Positions 1 to 14,338 of a stretch of DNA of 64,000 nucleotides are shown here, piece by piece. The DNA lies in contig JACDQD010000006.1 in the NCBI GenBank assembly GCA_019843655.1, positions 15,022,246 to 15,086,245 of the forward strand, read 5' to 3'. The position numbers were made by a program, and so were the translations under genes. How positions within the stretch are numbered: position 1 is the first letter of the stretch; each line of letters starts with the position of its first letter. The stretch comes from Lethocerus indicus. Lineage: Eukaryota > Arthropoda > Insecta > Hemiptera > Belostomatidae. Below the pieces are notes generated by a model, which was not told the DNA's origin, ran no database searches, and was given only the letters and a program-made list of their open reading frames with translations.

Positions 1-3000
1 TAGGCCGTGGAAGGGATGGAGAGATTGAGGTGCCGCGAGGGGGGCATTGAAATCGCAAGCTAAAATAAAAAGGCGGTCGCCCGAGCCGGCCTGTAAATCA
101 AGGAGCAGAGCCGCACTAAGATAGATGGCCGCCTCTATTCACGTTGGCTCCTCTCTGAAGCCGGCCTCTATACTCGTCCTCACCCGCCTTGCCTACAGAC
201 GTTGTTTCCCCTTCAAAAATACACGAACCAAAATGAATTTCTGTAAGCAGGTGAAACATTACACGGGTCTCCAATTGCCCAAATTATATCACAAATGGAA
301 ATCGTGAAGAAATTCTAACACCTCTTGGAATTGAAAAAAATGATCGTCCGTAGATATGTTATCTACCTCTGAACGAAACAAATGGAGTCTCATTTGAAGA
401 TTCAACTATAGAATGTGTCAATTTCAGGAAAGCGTTTAAACATCGGGCAAGAACGTTGAATCTTTTCTTAGCGTCATTATTAGATGAAGTGAAGAAAATA
501 TTCAGTTTATTATATTTTATTCGTATTTTCTGGCCTGCGAAAACTTCGAAGTCGCCGAATCTGTATACCCCCAATTACCTAAAAGAGCTTTTCTTCTATT
601 TGTTTGTTAGGAAAAAAAGAATCAGAAACAATCGCACTCGCCCCCCGCCACCTCCCACCGACCAACCCTTTTAACTTCGATGCGTACCGGTGGTAAAAAA
701 AAGTCGTTCTACTCTGTATACGCCTCAATTACCGGCCTCTTTCCGGATAATTACGGGCATAATTTAGACCGGAGTTTAATTAAATAGCGAATTACTTTCT
801 CTCAGCACGGGGCATATACGATACGCGGCCATTGTGAAGATACCGATGGATAGGGTATGTTTTTTCTTTTTTTTTTCAATTTATTAAAAATGCTCTATTA
901 CTGTTATTAGATCTGGCCCGATAGTTAAGTAGTCCGCCGTTAGGCCGCGGTGGGCGGTGTGAAACTCCCGCCGGTATTAGATACTCGGGACGCGGAGTTT
1001 CGGGGGCACTGAGCGCTAAAAGTGTAGATCGGTTATACGCAATCGCGAAATAGAGAGTTTTAAAATCTATTAGTTTATTTGCTTTTAGACGAAATGCCAT
1101 TGACGCTGTTCAGTAAATTAATCGAACTCACGGTGATGACGCCGAAATAACTGTATAAATAGAAATAATGCGAGTTAGTTCTAAAATAAAAAATAAAATA
1201 AAAATCTTAAATCTATCTTATATGTTAATCGAGCACAATGTACAACAGTACACCTATTAAATTAAATATTATTAAACATTCAAATGTTTAGCGGGTTGAC
1301 CAGTATATTCTACTGGTGAATGGAAATTGTGCATTATTCATTTAACAGCTAATGTCCCTCCACGTACTTAAGGACCGGTGTGATATATAGTTGGTTTCCG
1401 TTCTTTATAGAAAAAGTCGGGAGCACTCTATATAATATAACGCCGCATCGGGAGGGCAGAATCAGGAGTGACTCACGAGTTCAGGGTTCGTTCTGGTCGG
1501 TTGTCATTGGCCTTCATAAATAATTCCGCCGCTCGCCCCGCGCTCAGGAAGAGGCATAGCCGCACAGATCCCCCCAGCTAGGAAACCGGTAAGGGAAAAT
1601 TTTTACCGATCGCATTTTCGAGTTAGTCAGTTTTAAGTTTGGGGAGGCCAAACACGATGTGGCAATTATAGCGCACGTTTCTCCCGCAACGGCTGTGGGA
1701 CATTTTCCCATGTCCGGTGTCATAACAACAATATGCATTGCCTCATTTTATGCAGGTTTTGGCGGTTAGTTGGTTACCTGTATTATTTATTAGCCTATTT
1801 TCGAGGCGCCCGTCACCTTCGACGGGGGAGGGAGGACAATCCGCCGTATTAGCCCGTGACAAATGTCGCCCGCTCTGAACCGTTCGTTTCGGGCTGTAAA
1901 TATTTATCGGATAATAACCGGCCTTTCATAACGCGTATCGCCTTTATAAACTCTCTTTCCCTTTTAAACATGGGAGTGAAGGGACATTCACTCGGGTCCG
2001 ATCCGAATTGCTCCCGACATTCTATCAACTCGTTTCCTTCTGCGCTAAAGACACTATCTGAACGGCTTACCTTCTACTCATTTACATTTGGTGAATAAAT
2101 AATAATAGGAAACCTATTTAAGGGGGGTAACTCTGCAACTTCGACCTCAGAGCACACATGAACCAACTTCTAGTAAACTAACCCGTAGGTAAAATCATTT
2201 GGGCTAAATGACCATGCAGCCGAAACGATATTCTAAACGACTGTCTTTCTGTTCTCCAGAATAGGAATGCACTTGCGTAATATACACGATGACATTATTA
2301 TTAGGCTCTTACTGTGTAGTTCAAAAGTGTAACAGTTGGAGATAATGCTGAATGGCTGGTTGGGTTATAAAAATTCATCACTTACCTCGAGGCGATCGCG
2401 ATGATGACAAGAAGCCGAAATCGATCTAGCATGGGACTAGACGAGTTCTGAAAACGTTTTATCAACAAACCGGTAGAACAGCCGTCTGTCGTCGATACAA
2501 TGGGTCATTAATCTCTATAGGAAACTAAACGGGGACGGTCAAATTCAACGAGACGAACCTCCGCGAGAGTTTAATGATCTGTGAAAGGCATAGCCACAGC
2601 GAATCTGAGTGGCGAAGAAACTTCCAGTTTCGTTGCCGGTATTTTGAGCAACTTTGAAAACTTGAGCACTTAGCCAGCCTTGCAACAATCGGCCAATCTA
2701 TCCTCCAGTATTAATTTAATTCTCGATCATATACTAAGCACTTATTAATTTTCGAAGTTCGGCGTGTTTATTAGTATCCACATTTTATTAATTTCTGGCC
2801 ACATTGTTCTTTAGGATGTCATTTTGCAGCTCTGTCCCGGGTGAAATACGATAGGCGGGATTCCGCATTGTTCGATTTGGCCCCCAGGAGTTAGAAGTGC
2901 CGCCTTTTCCCCGTGCCGTTTAGAAAGCCTCCGCCCGAAGGGCCCCGCTCCGCCAGTCGGACCGTATTAAGCGACACAAACGCATATATTACACCCGTGG

Positions 3001-3058
3001 TTACTTATTAACATTTTATCGGGGGGCGCGCATCAAACACACTGGAAGGGGGAATGGT

Positions 3059-3110
3059 GAGGGAGGGAGGGAGTGAGTGAGAGAGAGTGAGAGGGAGAGA
3101 GAGAGAGAGA
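3059..3110. repeat. GA-rich microsatellite
   Basis: GGGA units pass into (GA)n with a few interruptions. GAGAG is the GAGA-factor motif in insects. Confidence 0.85.
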
Positions 3111-6100
3111 TAGTGTCTTGCGCAACCATTATGCAGAGCGCTCCTGGGCCGAGCGTGACAACGCTGAACAGTACAGTTTGGGCCACGAGCACGCTCCCGG
3201 ATTTATAGATATGAAATATTGGCGAGGATGAGTCCCTTCCGTCCAACACTTTAAATCCGCCAAGCGAACATTCATACCGCTCGTTGCTCTAACCTCTAGA
3301 CAGATATATATATATAGAAAAATATCACTCGAGCTGAAATTTATTTCGTTTTAACATTAATATAATTGACGGCAATTACCGAGACTGGTAAAATGGCCGT
3401 CAGTCCGGCTGGATGCAAAAGTGGGGCAGTACATGGATTTTTTTGCTTACTTGCCTTTGCAACAGATTCACTTTCGAGGAGTAATTTCCTGGCATTTTCA
3501 TAGACTGAATAACCCGCGATTTTGCACAGCAGTATTGCAAGTTTGAAAGGTGACCATAAAAGAAGGATATATATTCTGCGGCGTTACTCCCTCTAATGAA
3601 ATAATCCGTTTAGGCACTAACATCCTAATAAACTAGTATTTGCAGTAATTCAGCACAAACTCCAACATCGGCTCTATAATCTGGAATTCAAACATCGTTA
3701 TTCTGAAACCTTTAGCTCCTATTATTTGCCCTTGTCCGGCAATGGGTATAGATCGGTCTCGGCTCCCGTTCCAAATATAATCGGGCGTCGAATCGATCTC
3801 CGGGTCCGGAGCCCAGAAGACAAAAGGACAAGAAGGAGGAGGAAGCGGCAGTGAGGAGGGAGATTTCGTCAGTGCAATTGCTAGCGGGAAGTGACGTCAT
3901 TGGGGCCGCCCATTAGGCCCAGGGTGGAGTATCCGATCCGACGTGGCTCCTTACCGGCATCTACACCGTTGGGACCCATTGTTCCCTGGCCCTACGGAGG
4001 TCCTAACAACTGTAGTACAAAGTACCGATATAAAATCAACGTGAATTTGGGCACTGAAATATCGTAATAGCTTCAGTAGCTCACTTCTCCCGCCGAATAA
4101 AACAAGTAATTTAGTGTAGAGGAAATCTGTAAAACAAGTTAGAATTTCGTAAAAAGTACTTTCTACGCACTCACAGTACTTACTACTTTCTACAAGATCT
4201 AGTTATAAATACTGGGCGCTCTTTCGTGCCACGACCTTCTAAGACCTTAGATGCTTAAGGCAAAATTAGTTCATAATAATAAGTCTAATCTTGTAGCGTA
4301 GTACTCGTCCCGTGTTGACTTCGCTGGGGCCCAAAAAAGTGGTGAAACGTATGTATTTCATATGAATACAATCACTCAAGCGTTGGCCAATATACCCCAA
4401 AGGCTGTAGCGTTCTCGGGCGTATTAAACGCTCCTATTACATTACAGGTGTTTATTTGAGACGTGCATGAAACTGGTTGCCACACTCCCTGGCCCTCAAT
4501 CTGGGCAAAGATAGACGATCTTTTTTATTTTTTTTTAACCGTAAACAACTCGTGCCGCTTTGTAGCCGTAGATATGGAGATTATATAAACCACGATTATA
4601 TTTATAACACGTTTTAGCATGTGATGTCTGTATTTTTTTTGGCCAAGAGATCGAACCGATAGAAATTTTATATTTGAGGAGATATGTTCCGAATTTCGTT
4701 TTACAACGAACAAATAATCCTTACCGGGATTCCTGCCCCAAACCATTTATTCTAGTTCGCCTAGCCCACTTTGCCGTTGAATAGCCACCGTTACTTCATC
4801 TGAACAGTTTCCGGCTCTTATTCAAATATGAGTCATTGCGTGATTCAATACGACCGGAATAAACAGAACCGGGAGAACTACAACTTGACAAACAGTTCAT
4901 CTTACTGGTTAAATTCAAAATTTCAATTATTTGTTCGTTATTGAGCTATACCTCACAAGTATATAGCCCACAGACAGAAATCTGTCCACGCCCTACATTT
5001 CATTAGAATCGTAATTTTTAAATTAGATATCCAGAAATTTTATCAGTTATTTAACATATATTTGTTTGCAAAACGTATTACGAACTTTAACACCGCAGGC
5101 TGGTAGAGGTGAAGATTATCCTGCAGGCTGGCATTGCCTGACACATCAAATCTTTCGATCACCATACTCAGAACACTTTCAAATAACTCGATTAGTAGTA
5201 CGAATAAAAGAGATTATCGGAATACAGCACAGATGGTAGCTATTCCCCCAACCAATTTGAGCCAGACACTGTGAAAGGTGCTCTGGTACGGTTTCAGTTT
5301 TCTTCCAATGAAGAAAATACGCGATGAGCCCCTTGTCGGTCATCCCGCCAATAATCCCAGCTAAAAGGGACGCTTTTATAACCGACGTCTAAGACGGATA
5401 GCGTTGTTGGGTGCGGGAGCCGGGCCCGGGGCATTGGGATGATGCAACGCCGCCTTTGGGACAACAACAATGGTTCCCAGCCAGATTGGAGCAAGGCTGT
5501 TTCTCATGGTGCCGCCGAGTCCTTGGAAAACTCTACCATCCTCTCCTTCCTTTAGGGCCCAAGAACCCTCCCCACCCCACTCGTATAATTAATGAACCGC
5601 GAGTGTGTTAGTCGTCTCTTACAGCCGGTACCCGGGGTTCACCTAGAAAATCTACATAAAACCTCTGTAATTATAATTCGGCGTGTAATTTGAAATTCAA
5701 TGCCGGGCGGACTAGTCTGAGCTCTTTAGATTTCCCACTGTCCTCCTTCGCCTCCGGCCGCTACACCTCGACCGGGCCGACGTAAACAATTGATTGTTAA
5801 CGGCCACTGCGAAATACTGTAAAGGTATAACTGGGCGTGATATTGTAATCCCTTAAACTACAGAAAGGAGGACGCCTGTCAACTAGGACTTGCGAGAACT
5901 GGAGGTAAAATTGTTAACGAGAAATCATTTACGATCATAAAATATGCGGTTATTGTCGTTTCAATTAAAATCATATTCCCTCGATCCGCACTATGAACAT
6001 TAAACACGTCATAGTTTTCATAACGTCATAATTTTGGGGGGAATACGCGATTTTAAACTCATAGAATGTTATAGGATAAAACGAGGCAAGGTGACAATGA

Positions 6101-7323
6101 ACAATCTCATTGAAGGAGTAAACCCAATTCCCTGGAAGATAGTCCGATTAGACTAACTCAACATTAGCGGAACTTTTACACTCTCAACAAGCGTCGGAAA
6201 TATTTCACGTCGATTAAATATCCTATAAATTACTGACGGTATCCTGAGAGATATTTACTGAAGATAAAATCCGTACATTTTTTAAATACAAATGGATTAT
6301 ACCGATAGGATAAGGGTGGAACTGGTTAACCGGAGCAATTAACCGCCGATGATAGGGCTAATTAAAGTGACGGGGACGATTCCTCGGGCTCGGTTCCAGT
6401 CAGCTGTCGGTTCCCAAGGCCGGCATTTTCTCGGGGGAATGCCTCCGCGAAATCGTACGCTCTTTATTTCGGACCCGGCGGGCTAAAAAAAAAATGGCTC
6501 TCAAAACGACAGACGGGCGGGCAAACGCATTTTTGCTCTTGCCGGGCTGAGAAGTCCCATCGCGGGGGAATTTCCCAGTTCACTTCGGGTCGTAAATTAA
6601 TTTACGGGAAATAGCCACCAGAGTTTCTGGTCCATTCTAGGCGAAGGGGCTCAGAAACAGGATGGCCGGCTCTCGTTATACCTATTACCTTTTCCACAGT
6701 CGGGACCAAGCTCAGTCCAAGACCGAGTTTAATACCAGTAATTGCGTTCATTACGCCGATGAGGCGCGAGAATCGTTGTCGGTTCCCGATGGAAGAACTA
6801 ATTACGGTAGGTACGGTGTCACTGAAAAACTAAACGGAAGAAAGGCCTTACTTATTCGGCCCCACTTACAGATTTCTTACAGTTCAACGAGAATTGAAAA
6901 TAGAAATAATTTCAAAATTTTAAAGGACTAAAACGAATGCAGTTTAATTATCAAAAACTGTTTAGAAAACCAATTATTGATTCAACTTAACATTAGTGAT
7001 ACAATTAAAAATGTAGGTACACGTTCGATTGTAAGCTCTAAACTAAGGTATCAATGTACTTTCCTACAGTGTCTGCTATATAGCTTCCAGCAACAATTAA
7101 AATTTAATTTGGTTAGTAGAGATAAATTTACCATAAGTTCGTCTGTGATCTATTCTAGATTTGCATCGTATTTTCGGTACAGAAATTTTCTCTTCTCTCT
7201 CTGAAATTACAAGTGCGTCAGTGAGGAAGGCGACGAGGGCACACTAACGACGGGGTCAGTTATTTAATGCGGCAATTTGCTAATTGCCTCAATAAGCTTT
7301 CAAATTGTAAAGCAATATCCTGC

Positions 7324-7392
7324 GCGAGGGGAAATGGAGAGAAAAGGAAAGAATGAGCCTGAGTGAGGGGGTGGGGGAGAAAGAGAGAGAGA
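7324..7392. repeat. Purine (GA) tract
   Basis: An imperfect purine run ending in a short pure (GA)n. Confidence 0.75.
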
Positions 7393-10300
7393 TGTTTATG
7401 TTGGGCCCTATTATTTTACACATCATTGGGCGGCCTCCTCCAAGTGTGTTCCTCCTTTAGCACAATACCCGGGCGGGATGTTTCCCACCTTCCGTTTCCC
7501 CGGTTAAAGGGTTCCGTTAACGCGGTGCAGATCTGATGACCGATCCGTTTAATGTGCGGACGCTATCGTCACGTACCGTCACGGTATAAACGGGCCCGTG
7601 CTGTTACAGCTGTTAACTAAACCTTTCGAAAATCACTGAATAATCGTAGACACTGTATCTTCTAGAAAAGTATCTGGGATAAGCTATCTAAACCAGATGG
7701 AAAATTCTTTTTGAAAAGTTTTTTGTAATCCAGGTAGTAGTTCGGTAGTAATTAATTGATATTGTAGATTAATAAAGTACAGACGAACTTCTATTGATAT
7801 TCGTCAGAAGCTGTTTGGTTAATAGATATATTTTCTCATTATTCGAAGATTATATTATTTTATGTTTCTTCATATTGTATGTATACATCAATACATACGC
7901 GATTATTACCTTTTACATATATATCTTATAATATTATAACGTAAATATTATAACAAGTCATTCATATCCGATTTATTCGTCGGTGTTGTAAGAGATCCTG
8001 GCCTTTGTACAAGGTACCGGGTTTTCTTCAATTTCTTTCAAGACCGGCCTTGGTTTCGGGACACGTTTTAATTTCCCCTACCGTCCATCAATCGCTGTAA
8101 ATAAATCGTAAAATGATTGCGTTCCCCTCCTGAATTACAGTCATTACGCCATCGGCGCACCGTACCGTTGTTTAAGGCGTAATTAAGTCTTCACAAGTGT
8201 AATTCGGCTTTCTGAATTTTGATTAGGCAAACTGGTCTGGCCGGGTCTTAAATCAAAAGTAAATATTGCCCTGCGATCGTCTTCGTAGTTTACGATTATG
8301 TTGGGCCGATCCAGAGGCGGCCGTAAAGGACTTGAGGCCGTTTATTTGTTCAAGATCATATCTTACACAATCATATTTATACTCAGACATCATAACTACT
8401 GTGATTTCTGGTTTTGGCTTCTCGTCATTGCTAATAGCACTCCGTTTGTGATACACCGGGTCAATTTGCAATAATGTCATTCTATCTACTTATAGTAATC
8501 GTAATATTCCTTCTTTTAATTTGTGGAGTGCAATTATTACTAAGTTATTCTGTATATATAGATCATTAAAATTCGTTATTCCAATATCAATAATTTCGGT
8601 GCATCGATAGTACTTCCGGGATGCTTCACGGCCAGTATTAAGGTTAACATTATGCCAGTATTTGGTCTAAAATCAACGAATTCGAACCTTATAGCATATC
8701 ATTGCATAATTTAGCACTGTGCTGTTAGCGTAGTATGGACAAACCATAGATCTTTTCTATACTGTATGATAAGGAAAACCGGACAGACATTCGAAGATGT
8801 TTCGACCGAAGATTGAAAATGAAACTGTGAAAAGAAGCGCACTGGGACAGTGCCGCTACGATTTTCGAAGCCGGCCGAGACTGGCCACCGGTGTCCCTTT
8901 CACATGGAAACTATGCAGACAATAGGCCGGGCGGGGGGAGGCGGCTAATGACGGGAGGTTTCGAACAATTTTGTGGTGACTTCTTCAAGTGACTGCGGTC
9001 ATTCATGGTTCGGTCGGAGGGCTACGGTGGATTTGCTACGGATGCCTCACCGGGGCCCCATTTTTTCTGCCTCCCCTCCCTTCCTCCGACACCCTCCGCT
9101 TTGAACGGCCCCAGAGTTTCATTCATCTGTTGTGTGCGAGCCACCGAGCGAGCCTCCTCCGCGCCTGTTAGGATGACGGCCTGCCCGCCTCCTCCCTTTG
9201 ATCGCCCACTTCCCTTTGATATGGGCCCCTCTGCCTCGCTGTCTATGTTCCCACAAAGCTCACGTCTTGAGTGACCCTAATGTCGTTATCATAATGCACG
9301 CGTTACAGACAACCACGCCGCGGTTAATGTACCTACAGAATCGGTGACAATATTCTGGTGTTCCGAAGGACGACGTTGAACGCGTATTATTCTTTATATT
9401 TCGCCATTCGGGTCTACCGATAATTACAAATGATTCAATTCATGACAATCTTCTCCTTCTTTGGAGGAGTTTTGAATGGCGTCTTATTTATCCCCCCCCC
9501 CAGCCTCTTCGCCAGCCGAGTCGAAAAGGTTTACCCTACCCGAAATTATTTCTCCACAGAGTGTTAAATATTGGGGCATGGCTAAACCGTCACGAATCTA
9601 CCTCGGCCCGCCGGTGGAATATTGGCGGGCGCTTTAATTTCACCAGAGTTCAGAAAAAAAACTCTCCACGGGACCGAATAGCAGTATCCGATAGAAGTTA
9701 GAAATACTCCGCGCATGTTTAACGCGAGTATTTATTCGGAAAGTTGAAAGAGGAATGTGCCAATCGACAGGGAAAGTCGAAAGTTCAGTAATGCAAAGAA
9801 CTGTATACAGACAGGGTGTCCCGAAGTTAAATGTCAAGACTTCAGGAGCGTATAAGGGATCGAGAAACTAGGACGAAATGTCGTTTGAAGATTTGCTTGT
9901 TTTTGATCCGTTTTGAAGAACATCGCAACAACAGCCGAATGGGAATAAATGTGTCCAATCTTCGAATATATTACGTGCAAATGTATATTCTAGTGTTCAA
10001 TATGTTGGTACGACTTTCGTATATGGTTCCTACAGAGGATATGATTGCATTCCTGTCCCATGAATTTTTCAGTTATTTATTGGGAAGGGTATACTACTTC
10101 CCGCGGTTCCCTTTCCTCAGTACTTTCTCAACTCACATTCTTGAATAGTCTATGTGAAAATTTGATCGCACTAAACAGTTAGTGAAATTGAAAAACCGCG
10201 ATCCGGACCGTAAATCGGAATGGATCTGGGGTAAGAAACCTATAACAATGAATATACCAATGCATATTCTTTATCGCCATTCCTCACAATCATTCTCCGT

Positions 10301-10518
10301 TTCTCCTGTCCTGGCCAATGAGACAATGTTAAACGACGTTATTTTAAGAACGACATACCGGACGGAAATTACCACAAGGAAAGTGGCTTCTGAATATAGT
10401 GAACTAGTCTAGCCAATAATAGCGGGTTGTATTATTTTTAATATCCGGTCCGACCACAAAGGTTCGGGCTCGGGGGTTTTTGGGACCGAAGGAGGAGACA
10501 ACGTTAAGCTATAAAAGT

Positions 10519-10562
10519 GGGAGAGAGACAGAGACAGATAGAGAGAGAGTAAGAGACAGAGT
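10519..10562. repeat. GA/GACA microsatellite
   Basis: GAGAGACA-type units with a short (GA)n in the middle. Confidence 0.8.
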
Positions 10563-13500
10563 CGATACTAGAACGGCTTCCGATGATAACGACCTAACCG
10601 GCGGTTGACCACAAGTTTTTCAATCGTCGGGAGGTCCCTCAACAATTACAAAACGAACAACGGGAATGCAGGAGCTACCGAGTGGTATACTTAAAGAACC
10701 TGACCGGTAGTTTGGACAAGAAAAACATTGGATATATGCAAATGAAACAGCGAGCGGCGTAAAACCTGTGTTTTAGGAGGAGTCGACCCACACGACCCCA
10801 TCGGACGGGGGAAAAAGAAATGTTGGGTCACCCGATTTAAGGGCCAATCGCTTGTCTGAGATAAAATTTTGACAAAATGGAATTCAATTCATGGGACCCA
10901 AGCCGGAATTGGCTCCGGATTACTGTTATTTGCCCGTTTACCCGCCCATGTATTTTCGCCTTCTGAAAATACACATTGTCCTCTCGGGTCAACGATTTTT
11001 GTCATCCCCGATTATATATTCCACTCTACATTTCCCATAACCAATTAGGCCTAATGTCATGCCATAGAAAACACGACTTTGTTCCCTTATATATTTATAC
11101 TGTAACTATATTCCACCATTCATTAGAAGACTGACTCCTAATTGAGCAATTACATCCGAACAGAATAAAAGTCAGTCAATAAGCATGATTGACTCAGTAT
11201 TTTTCTCATAAATTTTCCGGCTTTAGTATTTTAATTAGGGCAATTAGGGGCATTTTCATATGACATAAGGCCTTCTATATAAATATATATATACATATAC
11301 CACTCCACTAAGTTCCATCGTTCACTACTAGATAGCGATATGCATACAACGAATCCATAACCCATGTATTCAACTTCGAAACTGTGAGGAGGATTAAACT
11401 TTCAATAGTTATATTATAGGTAATACAGTTAGCTCCAGGAATATTTTTAATTACAGTGCAATTCAAAACGATGGGGAATTGATTGACATTTTTGGTATCT
11501 GTTAAGAATCGCGAGAGAAATTTTGTAGTTCATCGGGTAAGTAATATGTTAAGGGGAAGGAGGCGTTATGTTATTTCAATAACCCTGTTACTGAAAAATA
11601 GCGATCGCCTAATGGGGAACCGGCGATGTATAAACTTTGAAATGGGGAAAACGTTTTTAATGAGTTGCCCTGTGCGCGGCGTTAAGAGTAACGCAGATTT
11701 GATCGCGAATCGTGATCCGGCTTATTACGGGGAAAGTGGATTAGGCTTTTCTAGAATTGGAGCGTTCCCCCACGAGCACCGGCCCAGCGGCGTACATTTC
11801 ATTGTGATCATGACTAGCCCTAGCCCCCCCTGGCTTCGGATCCGATCCATATTTCGGACTCTGATTGATATTCATGCAACGAATAATTCGTCGGAGGGGT
11901 CATTATTTTATTAGCCTGTCGCAACTCCCACCGTCTAATGAGCAGTTTCGAAAGGCTGGAATTCGTGGAACGACTTTCTGATACTGCACCACCGTATCCT
12001 ATTGGCATAATTAAATTTCGAGAGTGTATGGCCGGAAAAATACTAATGAATGGTTCAATGATAGTACGATAGGACGAGCGAATATTTCATTACAGTAAAC
12101 AGCAGGACAGATTTTTGGAGATCGTGATCATATTATTTATGCTCAAAAAGATATTAGGAGCAGCCTAATGGCGCTATTAATTCGTTCCGATATTAAAGTC
12201 CCGTTACATTAATTACGTAGCTTACTATTAAAATATACGTTATTCAGTATACTATTCATGTTATTGGGTGATAATATTTCAATGCCCCTATAATTATTTT
12301 AAATTTACTCGGAGGAACTACAGACCTCAGCTTCCTTGCTGAAAAATCCGTGGGAAAAAAATTAAGGTTTTCACCGGCGGAGAGAAATTCTCCGATTTCC
12401 TACCAATTCGCTAATTTGTCATTGACATTTCTAGTTTAATTTTCCTTGAAAACGAAGGCCTCCCTTTGAAAAAAAACATTTTACGGTCGAACAATTTCGA
12501 TTGCCCAGTCTGACTCTTCCGCCATCCGAGGAGAATAAGACAAAAAAAACCAACGCCCTCTTGGGCGTCTCTTGACTTTCTAGTTTGAAACTACGATTGA
12601 AGAACATTGATTTATTTCATTTCCAGTTTTTCACCGGGGCAACGTTCAATTTGCATCCGCCCCTACCAAAACCAACGCAACGTTGTGAGATTACCAATTT
12701 CGCTATTACAAAACTCAGTCCCGAAATTATATTCGGGTTTAAGCCAAATTAAGCGGAACCAATATCTAGACAACATTGGCGAATTGCAGGGAAACAAAAA
12801 TCCTGCCGGTTATAAACCTGGAAGAATTTCCACAGTGCTGCAGGATCTTATGTCCGCGGCTTACTTCACGTTGGAATTTCCCTCCAACCGCCTTGATGGT
12901 GGAATCGTGCATTCCCAATTCTTGTTCGCATTGCAGTTTCGTGAGCGGGTGAGTTGAATATCTGATTTTGTCAACGCATGACTTTCTTCGTACCTCGTTG
13001 GAGGAAACAATAAATTGCTTAAAACTCTCTCAATGCCCGCATACTTCAATTTAAATTCAATTACAACATTACGCATTTTTTTACGTATCAACTTTATTAA
13101 TAGCCCGAAGAAACCAATGATTTACCTCAAAATGGTCATTAGTTCAATTAGAATAAACAAACATGTATTTTATGTATAACGACGGTTAGAATAAGAAAAG
13201 GTTTCATTAAAGCAATAAATAAATTTGCGCATAAATTAAAGCAATAAATTAGTGGCAATATTCTTGAATTATTTACACCGTTTTAATTTTTTACCAGAAT
13301 CTGGGGCAGATCCGAAAATTAGGAGTTAGTAAATTAACAGTTAGGTTAGATTATTTATATATTTTTATATACAATCATATTTTTGCATACCTGTCAGTAC
13401 GTTGTTTTCTGACTTATATGCCGACCCCATTGTATTAGTAGCATACTTAATAGTGATGGGATAAAAACAGGAAAATATCGGTCGTTATAGCTGTCATAGT

Positions 13501-13814
13501 TATAATTTAAGAACAAAGGAAGTAGGCAGGATGATCGGGAGGTGAGGTACACCAGGGCCGATATTACAATGAGATGCCTATTGATTAGATAGGGCGGAGA
13601 ACGGCAATATAAGCTCGGGGTTATTCATTAAAACGACGCCTGTGACGCAACTGGCGACGGTCGAAGGGGGGCGGGGAAGACTTGAAATTGCGCCATATCT
13701 CGCAATTTCCGTGCCCCTTCGTCGGCCGTTTCAATCGGCGAAGCCTGGGTTTCCACCCGCTGTCACCGTCTCGGTCGTTACACCGGCTGTAGACCGGACT
13801 CGCGGATCTGTTCG

Positions 13815-13859
13815 ATAAAAATATCCAGCCGGCTGATATAAAAATATCCAGCCGTCTGA
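13815..13859. repeat. 23-bp tandem duplication
   Basis: Two 22-base copies, period 23, beginning ATAAAAATATCCAGCCG, differ at a single position (G versus T). They lie in a GC-rich patch. Confidence 0.85.
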
Positions 13860-14311
13860 AGCGCCCGATAAAAGCCCTACCGTTATCGTCCGTCATACTT
13901 CGGTGATGCGCAGCCGCTCGTCCCGTTAAGGGCGAATTAAAATTATGAGAAAATTACGAAACAATGGTTACAATTTAACGCCACCCGTAAACAAGGAAAG
14001 CGAGAATACTCCAGTCGTAGTATAATGAAAAGTAACAGTAACCTAAACTGTTATTACGTATTACAAAGTCTCTGCCTACGTTCCCACGTATTTATGCCTT
14101 GGTGTCCCTGTACTTACTATGCTCAATCGCCGAACTATAAATCCGTAGGTCGCAGCTTCGAAAATTATTTACGGCATGTTTTTCAATCGAACTGTAAATT
14201 TGGAAACATTAACATGAAAGTAGTCTTCAATTACAGTAAAAAATACAGTTGATTTGGGGACTAAAAGAGTTTAAATTTGAAACGAATTAGATAGTAATAA
14301 TGATAAACTTT

Positions 14312-14338
14312 GTTGCAATTGTAATAAAAAATTGCAAC
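14312..14338. repeat. Perfect 9-bp inverted repeat
   Basis: GTTGCAATT and AATTGCAAC are separated by 9 bases. The TTGCAAT core in each arm resembles C/EBP-type half-sites. Confidence 0.8.

Larger units (their letters stand above)
1..8850. other. Upstream DNA, no gene seen
   Basis: This is mixed AT-rich sequence with GC-rich patches (around 900-1040 and 6350-6660) and two GA-rich tracts, listed separately. The frame at 6662-6931 (89 codons) has no recognisable domain. A ten-base T run lies at 867-876 and a ten-base A run at 6485-6494. I see no transposon ends, tRNA or conserved coding segment. Confidence 0.6.

Noticed and set aside
11483..11914. 143-codon plus-strand frame
   Set aside because: No recognisable motif; the composition follows the surrounding DNA.
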